A stretch of DNA of 19,701 nucleotides. Source: Clostridia bacterium (lineage in GTDB: Bacteria; Bacillota; Clostridia; Oscillospirales; Acutalibacteraceae). Made by a program: the position numbers and the translations under genes. The notes beneath the pieces were generated by a model. The model did not search any database and was not told the origin of the DNA. It saw nothing but the letters and a program-made list of their open reading frames with translations. Location: NCBI GenBank assembly GCA_900766945.1, contig CAAFXD010000249.1, positions 1 to 19,701 on the forward strand, given 5' to 3'. This document shows positions 14,062 through 19,701 of this stretch, piece after piece; within the stretch, counting starts at the first letter, position 1; each line of letters begins with the position of its first letter.

Positions 14062-14271
14062 ATGTTTAATCCGGATTTATCGAATGTGTTGAAAAACCAT
14101 CTCAGCCGTTATTCCTTGGTGACGGCAACCGCAAAACGCGCGCGGGAAATCTCCGATGATGCGCTGGAAAACGGTGAAATCATTGTTGAAAAGCCCGTGA
14201 GCCTTGCGTTAGATGAGATTGTGGAAGGTAAATATCAGGTTATTGAGCCGGAAGAAATTCGCAACATTTGA
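14062..14271 (+). CDS. rpoZ: RNA polymerase omega subunit
   Basis: This 69-residue protein matches the omega subunit: 'SRYSLVTATAKRAREISDD' (15-33) is the conserved helix that clamps the beta-prime C-terminus, followed by 'KPVSLALDEIVEGKY'. Omega assists RNA polymerase assembly. The length is typical for Clostridia. GAGGT (14049-14053) serves ATG 14062; an ATG at 14054, out of frame, would give only four residues and is ignored. It lies 20 bases after gmk. Confidence 0.92.
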   Translation: MFNPDLSNVLKNHLSRYSLVTATAKRAREISDDALENGEIIVEKPVSLALDEIVEGKYQVIEPEEIRNI

Positions 14272-14300
14272 TTGTTGTACCGTGTGGAGAGGTGAATCGA

Positions 14301-16751
14301 GTGTATAATCAAATCGCAAAGGTCGCTGTGGAAAATGCGGCTTACAGCTTTGATGATGCATTCGATTATGCAATCCCGCAAGCTTTGGCAAGCAAAGTGC
14401 AACCGGGTGTGCGTGTTTTGGTGCCCTTTGGCAACGGCAATAAAAAACGGCAGGGCTTTGTGTTTGCTTTAAGACAGCCGAAAGACGGCAAAAAACTGAA
14501 AGCGATTGCCGAGGTGCTGGATGAAGCACCGCTTTTAAATAATGAATTATTAAGAGTAGCCGTGTTCCTGAAGGAGCAAACCTTTTGTACGCTGTTTGAA
14601 GCGGCAAAAGCCATGCTTCCGTCGGGAATAGGGCTGCATTTTGTTTTGTCCTATATTTTAAATCCTGCTTACACAGAGGCAACGCATCCAACCGACACAG
14701 CAGAGCAGGCAGTTATTGCGTATATGCAGGAAAAAGCCGTTTATGTCAAACGGGAAAAGATTTTAAAAGATTTAGGCTATAAAAACGATTGCACATTGTT
14801 GGAAACCATGGCGGCAAAAGGGTATTTGCTTTGCAATACAGACGCACAGCGAAAAATCGGCGACGCCACCGTGAAAATGACGCGACTGACCGCGTTTTAT
14901 TTTGAACTTGCAGACGGCGCAGGGAAATTAACCAAAAAGCAAAAAGAAGTAACCGCCTTTTTGGAAAATGTCGGCACGGCGTCGGTGAAAGAAATTTGTT
15001 ATTTTACAGGCGTCACGGCGGCGGTTATATCCACGCTTGCCGGTAAGGGTATTCTCGAGTTCTTTGAAAACGAAATATTCCGCCGCCCGAAATTTGAAAA
15101 GCAATCTTCTGTAAAAGAACAGATATATTTAACCGCCGCACAGCAAACGGCATTTGATGGGTTGTTGGGGCAGTTGCAAAAAGAGACGCCTGAAACCGCC
15201 TTACTGTTCGGTGTAACAGGCTCAGGCAAAACGCAGATTTTTCTGCGGCTGATTGATGCAGTGTTGGAAACCGATAAAGGCGTTATTGTGATGGTGCCCG
15301 AAATTTCACTGACACCGCAAATGCTGTCCATATTTTATGAACGGTACGGCAAAAAAGTTGCGGTATTTCACAGCGCCCTGTCGATGGGAGAGCGTTTGGA
15401 CGAATGGAAACGCGTAAAAAAAGGCGAGGCGAAAATCGCGCTCGGCACACGGTCTGCCGTATTTGCGCCGTTTGAGCATATCGGGCTGATTGTGATGGAC
15501 GAGGAGCAGGAGCATACCTATAAGTCCGAAATGTCGCCGCGGTATCATGCGCGAGATGTGGCACGATTTCGCGTGAAAAATCACAATGCCCTGCTTTTGC
15601 TTGCGTCGGCAACCCCGTCTTTGGAAAGCTATGCACGGGCAAAAAGTGGACAATATGCTTTATATACCCTCACCGAACGCTACGGCAATGCCGTTTTGCC
15701 GGAGGTTTTGACGGTTAGCAATGCACCGTCCGATACGGGTACGCAGCTGAGCGACGCTTTACTTTGCGAACTGCGGGAAAACCTAAAATCAGGCAATCAG
15801 TCTATATTGTTGCTCAATCGGCGTGGGTATAATACCTTTGCCGCTTGCGCCTCCTGCGGCAAAGTCAAAACCTGCCCGAATTGCAGTATTTCCTTAACCT
15901 ATCACGCGCGCAATCATCGCTTGATGTGCCACTATTGCGGTTATTCCGAGCCGTTTACCGACACCTGTTCGGAATGCGACGCGAAAACAGTGCAATATTC
16001 GGGCTTCGGTACACAGCGATTGGAGGACACCATCAGCGAGTTACTCCCCGAAGCGCGCGTGCTGCGTTTGGATACCGATTCAACCGCTTCAAGATATTCT
16101 TTTGAAAATGCACTAAAAAAGTTCACAAATGGGGCGTATGATATCATGGTCGGTACACAGATGGTGGCAAAAGGGCTGGATTTCCCGAATGTCACCTTGG
16201 TCGGCGTTGTATCCGTTGACCAAATGCTGTATAATGATGATTATAAAAGTGCGGAGCGAACCTTTGATTTATTAACGCAGGTTGTCGGGCGTGCCGGGCG
16301 CGGTGATAAGGCAGGCAAAGCGATTATACAAACAGCTTTTCCCGACAATGAAGTCATTGCCCTTGCAAAGGCACAGGATTTTCCTGCATTTTATGATTTG
16401 GAAATGCAAATCCGTAAAGCAATGATTTATCCGCCGTACTGCGATTTGTGTACGATTGGATTTATCGGTACAGACGAACTGCTGACGAAATCTGCGGCAA
16501 AAGCATTTTTGGAGAGCTTGCGTGCGCGGCACAAAGCAGAATATGCGGATTTGAATTTGATTGTATTGGGCCCGATTGCCCCGCGGCTCGCTAAGGTGTC
16601 GGGCAAATATCGGTACCGTATCATTTTGAAATGTCACAACAACGCGAAATTGCGGGCGTTTGTGGCGGAACAGTTAAAAGACTTTTCTAAAAACAGTACT
16701 TACAAAAAAGTGACAGTTATAGCGGACATGAATCCGGAGAATATATATTGA
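14301..16751 (+). CDS. priA: Primosomal replication-restart helicase PriA
   Basis: This 816-residue protein loads the replisome at stalled forks. From GTG 14301 (after AGAGGTG, 14288-14294) it shows an N-terminal DNA 3'-end-binding domain ('QIAKVAVENAAYSFDDAFDYAIP', 4-26, and 'VRVLVPFGN', 37-45), and a winged-helix region. The helicase core has Walker A 'GVTGSGKT' at 304-311 and Walker B DEEQ at 400-403. Eight cysteines for two zinc ions are at 516, 519, 525, 528, 543, 546, 556 and 559, and 'QVVGRAGRG' is in the second RecA-like lobe. The frame opens earlier at TTG 14268, but the family N-terminus and ribosome site favour 14301. The DEEQ variant replaces DEEH of E. coli PriA. Confidence 0.95.
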   Translation: MYNQIAKVAVENAAYSFDDAFDYAIPQALASKVQPGVRVLVPFGNGNKKRQGFVFALRQPKDGKKLKAIAEVLDEAPLLNNELLRVAVFLKEQTFCTLFEAAKAMLPSGIGLHFVLSYILNPAYTEATHPTDTAEQAVIAYMQEKAVYVKREKILKDLGYKNDCTLLETMAAKGYLLCNTDAQRKIGDATVKMTRLTAFYFELADGAGKLTKKQKEVTAFLENVGTASVKEICYFTGVTAAVISTLAGKGILEFFENEIFRRPKFEKQSSVKEQIYLTAAQQTAFDGLLGQLQKETPETALLFGVTGSGKTQIFLRLIDAVLETDKGVIVMVPEISLTPQMLSIFYERYGKKVAVFHSALSMGERLDEWKRVKKGEAKIALGTRSAVFAPFEHIGLIVMDEEQEHTYKSEMSPRYHARDVARFRVKNHNALLLLASATPSLESYARAKSGQYALYTLTERYGNAVLPEVLTVSNAPSDTGTQLSDALLCELRENLKSGNQSILLLNRRGYNTFAACASCGKVKTCPNCSISLTYHARNHRLMCHYCGYSEPFTDTCSECDAKTVQYSGFGTQRLEDTISELLPEARVLRLDTDSTASRYSFENALKKFTNGAYDIMVGTQMVAKGLDFPNVTLVGVVSVDQMLYNDDYKSAERTFDLLTQVVGRAGRGDKAGKAIIQTAFPDNEVIALAKAQDFPAFYDLEMQIRKAMIYPPYCDLCTIGFIGTDELLTKSAAKAFLESLRARHKAEYADLNLIVLGPIAPRLAKVSGKYRYRIILKCHNNAKLRAFVAEQLKDFSKNSTYKKVTVIADMNPENIY

Positions 16752-16761
16752 GGTGACAAAA

Positions 16762-17247
16762 ATGGCAATTCGGAACATACGCGTAAAAGGCGACCCGATT
16801 TTAAAACTCAAAAGCAGAACGATTGAAAAATTCGATGACCGCCTGTTTACTTTGCTCGATGATATGCGCGATACGATGTACGACGCGGACGGTTGCGGTT
16901 TGGCGGCGGTACAGGTCGGTGTTTTAAAGCGTGTTGTCGTGATTGATACAGGCGAGGGGCTGTTGGAACTTATCAATCCCGAAATTACAGAACGAAAAGG
17001 GGAACAATGCGATGTAGAGGGCTGCCTTTCTTTACCCGGTGAGAGCGGCTATACATTGCGTCCCGCTTTTGTTCGGGTGCGCGCGCAAAACCGAACAGGC
17101 GCGTGGTGTGAATACACCGGCGAAGAACTGCTTGCACGCGCATTTTGCCACGAAATTGACCATTTGGACGGGCATTTGTATACAGAACGCTTAGCGCCGA
17201 AAGATGCCGTAGAGCGTTTAAAAGCAGAACACCGTTTGGAGGACTGA
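16762..17247 (+). CDS. def: Peptide deformylase
   Basis: This 161-residue metalloenzyme removes the formyl group from the N-terminal Met of new proteins. All three motifs are present: GCGLAAVQ at 44-51 (GxGxAAxQ), EGCLS at 86-90 with metal-ligand C88, and HEIDH at 130-134 with both His ligands and catalytic E131. It is of the shorter, type-1-like form common in Clostridia. ATG 16762 is 6 bases after GAGGTG (16750-16755); the in-frame GTG at 16753 lies within that site and is less likely. It sits directly before fmt (3-base gap), the enzyme that adds the formyl group it removes. Confidence 0.95.
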   Translation: MAIRNIRVKGDPILKLKSRTIEKFDDRLFTLLDDMRDTMYDADGCGLAAVQVGVLKRVVVIDTGEGLLELINPEITERKGEQCDVEGCLSLPGESGYTLRPAFVRVRAQNRTGAWCEYTGEELLARAFCHEIDHLDGHLYTERLAPKDAVERLKAEHRLED

Positions 17248-17250
17248 CCG

Positions 17251-18177
17251 ATGCGAATTGTGTTTATGGGCACGCCGGATTTTGCCGTGCCGTGTTTACA
17301 GCGACTGCTTGCTGACGGGGAAGAGGTTGTCGGCGTATTTACGCAGCCCGACAAGCCCAAAGGCCGCGGATACGAATTGACGCCGCCGCCTGTGAAAGCG
17401 GAGGCGGTTTTACACGGAATCCCCGTGTTTCAGCCGAACAGTATGCGCAACGGCGAGGCTTTGGAAATGTTAAAAAATCTCAATCCCGATTTGTCGATTG
17501 TTGTCGCATACGGCAAGATTTTGCCGAAAGAGATTTTGGAACTCCCGAAATTCGGCTCGGTGAACATTCACGCTTCGCTTTTGCCGCGGTATCGCGGCGC
17601 CGCACCGATACAGTGGTGCGTGCTCAACGGAGAAACGCAAACAGGCGTGACATCTATGCAGATGAACGAGGGGCTTGATACGGGCGATATGCTTCTTTCA
17701 AAAAGTATGCCCATTCCACCCGATATGACGGCGGGAGAATTGCATGACGCACTCTCTGTACTCGGTGCCGAGGTGATGTCCGAAACCGTAAAAGCCATAC
17801 GGGAGAACACTTTAAAACCCATCCCGCAACCGGCGGAAAGTAACTACGCTCCGATGCTTACCAAAGCGCTTTGCCCGATTGATTTTCATAAATCGGCGCA
17901 GGAAATCCACAACCAAGTGCGCGGGCTTTGCCCGTGGCCGAGCGCAACGGCAATTCTCGGTGGGAAACGCTTGAAAATTCATCAAACACGGTGTACGGAT
18001 GTGTCAACCGATGCGTTGCCCGGCACGGTCATTGCAGTAGACGACGGCATTACGGTTGCCTGCGGCGACGGAAAAGCCGTAGAGATTTTAGAGTTACAGC
18101 CCGAGGGGAAGAAACGAATGACGGTAAAAGCATTTTTAGTGGGGCATTCCGTCAAAACAGGGGACACTTTTCAATAA
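17251..18177 (+). CDS. fmt: Methionyl-tRNA formyltransferase
   Basis: This 308-residue enzyme transfers a formyl group from 10-formyltetrahydrofolate to initiator Met-tRNA. The N-terminal Rossmann domain begins 'MRIVFMGTPDFAVP'. Catalytic residues are N105 and H107 ('NIHASLLPRYRGAAPI', starting at 105) and D143 ('GLDTGDML'). The C-terminal tRNA-binding domain (about 205-305) is present. The length is standard (about 310). GGAGG in the end of def is the ribosome site, and the def-fmt pair is coupled. Confidence 0.96.
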   Translation: MRIVFMGTPDFAVPCLQRLLADGEEVVGVFTQPDKPKGRGYELTPPPVKAEAVLHGIPVFQPNSMRNGEALEMLKNLNPDLSIVVAYGKILPKEILELPKFGSVNIHASLLPRYRGAAPIQWCVLNGETQTGVTSMQMNEGLDTGDMLLSKSMPIPPDMTAGELHDALSVLGAEVMSETVKAIRENTLKPIPQPAESNYAPMLTKALCPIDFHKSAQEIHNQVRGLCPWPSATAILGGKRLKIHQTRCTDVSTDALPGTVIAVDDGITVACGDGKAVEILELQPEGKKRMTVKAFLVGHSVKTGDTFQ

Positions 18178-18192
18178 AATCAGGTGATAAAT

Positions 18193-18876
18193 ATGTATCT
18201 CGATTACTATTATTTTATACTTGTTGTTCCGGTTCTTATCATTTCACTCCTTGCGCAGGCACGCGTCAATTCTGCCTATAACCGTTTTTCTGCTGTGCAT
18301 AATATGCGCGGGCTGACGGGTGCGATGGCGGCGCAGGCGGTTTTGGATTTTTACGGTGTGCACGATGTGCAAATTGAGCATATCCACGGCAAACTCAATG
18401 ACCATTATGACCCGAAAACCAATGTGATACGCCTTTCCGACGGCGTATACGGTAGTTGCTCCATTGCGGCGGTCGGGGTGGCCTGTCACGAGGCGGGGCA
18501 CGCCGCACAGCACGCGGAAGGTTACGCGCCCATCAAAGTACGCAATGCATTTTTATTGCCGGCGCAAATCGGCTCCAATGCCGCAATTCCACTTGCAATT
18601 ATCGGGATTTTTCTCGGCTCGCAATTTTTAATGAATCTCGGTATTTTTCTGTATGCCGCAGTCATGCTGTTTCAGTTATGCACCTTGCCTGTTGAATTCA
18701 ACGCCAGCCGCCGTGCAATCTCCGTGATACAGGATACGGGTTTGCTTGCAGAACCGGAAATCGGCGGGGCACAAAAGGTACTTCGTGCGGCGGCAATGAC
18801 CTATGTTGCCTCGTTTGCAATGTCCGCGGCACAGTTGCTTCGATTGCTGTTGCTCACAAGAAACAGAAGGGATTGA
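18193..18876 (+). CDS. Neutral zinc metallopeptidase, YugP family
   Basis: This 227-residue membrane protein has an N-terminal membrane segment (about 6-22), the conserved 'NMRGLTGAMAAQAVLDFYGV' region (37-56), 'HYDPKTNVIRLSDGVY' (71-86), and the zinc motif HEAGH at 99-103. Hydrophobic segments follow (about 119-141, 145-163). 'LPVEFNASRRA' (165-175) supplies a likely third zinc ligand, E168. These features match B. subtilis YugP (about 225 residues), whose role is not established. ATG 18193 follows AGGTGAT; an in-frame GTG at 18184 lies inside that site. The fmt-yugP-rsmB order recurs in Clostridia. Confidence 0.88.
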   Translation: MYLDYYYFILVVPVLIISLLAQARVNSAYNRFSAVHNMRGLTGAMAAQAVLDFYGVHDVQIEHIHGKLNDHYDPKTNVIRLSDGVYGSCSIAAVGVACHEAGHAAQHAEGYAPIKVRNAFLLPAQIGSNAAIPLAIIGIFLGSQFLMNLGIFLYAAVMLFQLCTLPVEFNASRRAISVIQDTGLLAEPEIGGAQKVLRAAAMTYVASFAMSAAQLLRLLLLTRNRRD

Positions 18877-18880
18877 CCGT

Positions 18881-19701
18881 ATGAATGACCGCCAAACGGC
18901 GTTTCGCGTTTTAAATCGCATAGAAAAAAACAAAGCATATTCCAACTTGGCGTTGGATGCAGAGTTACGGCAAAATCAGGAAAACACCGTTTCGTCTGCC
19001 TTTGTTACCGCGCTTGTTTACGGCGTTTTAGAACGCAAAATTACATTGGATTATATTTTGTCCGCTTTTTTAAAACAGCCGATAAAAAAACTGCGCACCG
19101 AGGTGCTGACCGCCTTGCGCTTGGGCGTATATCAAATAAAGTTTATGGATAAAGTGCCCGTTTCGGCGGCGGTCAACGAAAGCGTCAAGCTTGTAAAAAC
19201 CAATGGTTGTGCATATGCCGCGGGACTTGTGAATTCTGTATTGCGTAAAGTAGCGGATTCAGAGATTCTATATCCCGATAAAACGGACTTTTTGCAGTAT
19301 TTAAGTGTGCGCTATTCCTGCCCAACGGTACTGGTACAGCACTACATAGATGACTACGGTACGGAAAACGCCGAAGGGATTTTGGCGACTTCCATCGGCC
19401 CTGTGCCGACCGTTTTGCGGGTAAATACTTTAAAAACGGACGCGGAAAGCCTAAAAGCAGTATTGTCGGCGGATGGAATTGCTTCGGAAAACGGAAAAGT
19501 TGAGAACACACTTGTTTTAGCAAACGGCGGCGCGATAGAACAATGCAAGGCCTACCGCGACGGCCTTTTCCATGTGCAGGATACGGCAAGTGCGCTTTGC
19601 GTGCAGGCGCTCGATGTGCACCCGGGGCAGACTGTTATAGATGTTTGCGCCGCACCCGGCGGCAAAACCTTTACCGTTGCGGAGCAAATGGAAAATCAGG
19701 G
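18881..19701 (+). CDS. rsmB: 16S rRNA (cytosine-967 C5)-methyltransferase RsmB, 3' end outside window
   Basis: The frame from ATG 18881 stays open to the right edge (273 codons visible of an expected 430-450), so the gene is cut by the window. The N-terminal NusB-like RNA-binding domain is about 1-130 ('RQTAFRVLNRIEKNKAYSNLALD', 'SAFVTALVYGVLERK', 'VPVSAAVNESVKLVK', 'AAGLVNSVLRK'). A PUA-like stretch follows, with 'TVLRVNTLKT' (177-186), then 'FHVQDTASALCVQAL' (230-244) and SAM motif I 'VIDVCAAPGGKT' (252-263). This domain order is that of RsmB/Sun, which methylates C967 of 16S rRNA. The catalytic cysteines (PCSG/TC motifs) would lie beyond the edge. It starts 4 bases after yugP. Confidence 0.93.
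   Translation, partial: MNDRQTAFRVLNRIEKNKAYSNLALDAELRQNQENTVSSAFVTALVYGVLERKITLDYILSAFLKQPIKKLRTEVLTALRLGVYQIKFMDKVPVSAAVNESVKLVKTNGCAYAAGLVNSVLRKVADSEILYPDKTDFLQYLSVRYSCPTVLVQHYIDDYGTENAEGILATSIGPVPTVLRVNTLKTDAESLKAVLSADGIASENGKVENTLVLANGGAIEQCKAYRDGLFHVQDTASALCVQALDVHPGQTVIDVCAAPGGKTFTVAEQMENQ

Noticed and set aside
1..19701. Mobile element, prophage, CRISPR array, defence island or tRNA gene
   Set aside because: All genes have housekeeping identities in conserved order, gaps are short, and no direct repeat array, transposase, integrase or tRNA-like fold was recognised on reading.

Overview
The window is a compact, entirely plus-strand stretch of bacterial chromosome. The gene order scpA-scpB-DUF2953-gerW(ytfJ)-dacF-rluB, the block yicC-remA-gmk-rpoZ-priA-def-fmt-yugP-rsmB, the cdaA-cdaR pair, clear Shine-Dalgarno sites and two sporulation-associated genes (gerW, dacF) all point to a spore-forming or spore-descended Clostridia member. 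By gene content it is most like the Oscillospirales/Ruminococcaceae group; this placement is inference from gene order, not from a phylogenetic marker.

Layout. (1) 2-1146: 3' end of a DUF4830-type gene and an RsuA-family pseudouridine synthase, closed by a strong intrinsic terminator. (2) 1204-2638: a DUF3343 (putative Se/S carrier-like) protein overlapping a class V aminotransferase/cysteine desulfurase, closed by a second terminator that is interlaced with the next promoter. (3) 2657-6667: the c-di-AMP cyclase cdaA, its regulator cdaR, a DUF1385 membrane protein and the release-factor methyltransferase prmC. (4) 6697-9919: an M50 site-2 protease, condensin accessory genes scpA and scpB, a DUF2953 protein and gerW, driven by a near-ideal sigma-A promoter lying over the end of prmC. 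(5) 9978-12282: dacF, rluB and a 130-residue protein of unknown function; the dacF ribosome-binding site is buried in a hairpin. (6) 12339-19701: yicC, remA, gmk, rpoZ, priA, def, fmt, a YugP-type zinc protease and rsmB (cut by the window edge), driven by a perfect TTGACA -35 promoter over the preceding stop codon.

The genes serve core functions: rRNA modification (RsuA, RluB, RsmB), translation initiation and termination (Fmt, Def, PrmC), c-di-AMP signalling, chromosome segregation (ScpAB), replication restart (PriA), nucleotide supply (Gmk), transcription (RpoZ), envelope and spore physiology (DacF, GerW, S2P). Spacing is tight: most neighbours are separated by fewer than 35 bases or overlap by 1-14 bases, which suggests translational coupling. 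No intergenic gap exceeds about 105 bases. No tRNA, rRNA, CRISPR array, insertion sequence, prophage or other mobile element was seen.

I found no convincing undescribed multi-gene system. The points most worth a second look are regulatory: a terminator whose left arm contains the cdaA -10 element (2554-2638), a hairpin sequestering the dacF Shine-Dalgarno (9941-9973), and a dyad between the -35 and -10 of the M50/scpAB promoter (6639-6668). The unknown gene at 11890-12282 and the DUF3343/desulfurase pair are the main functional open questions.
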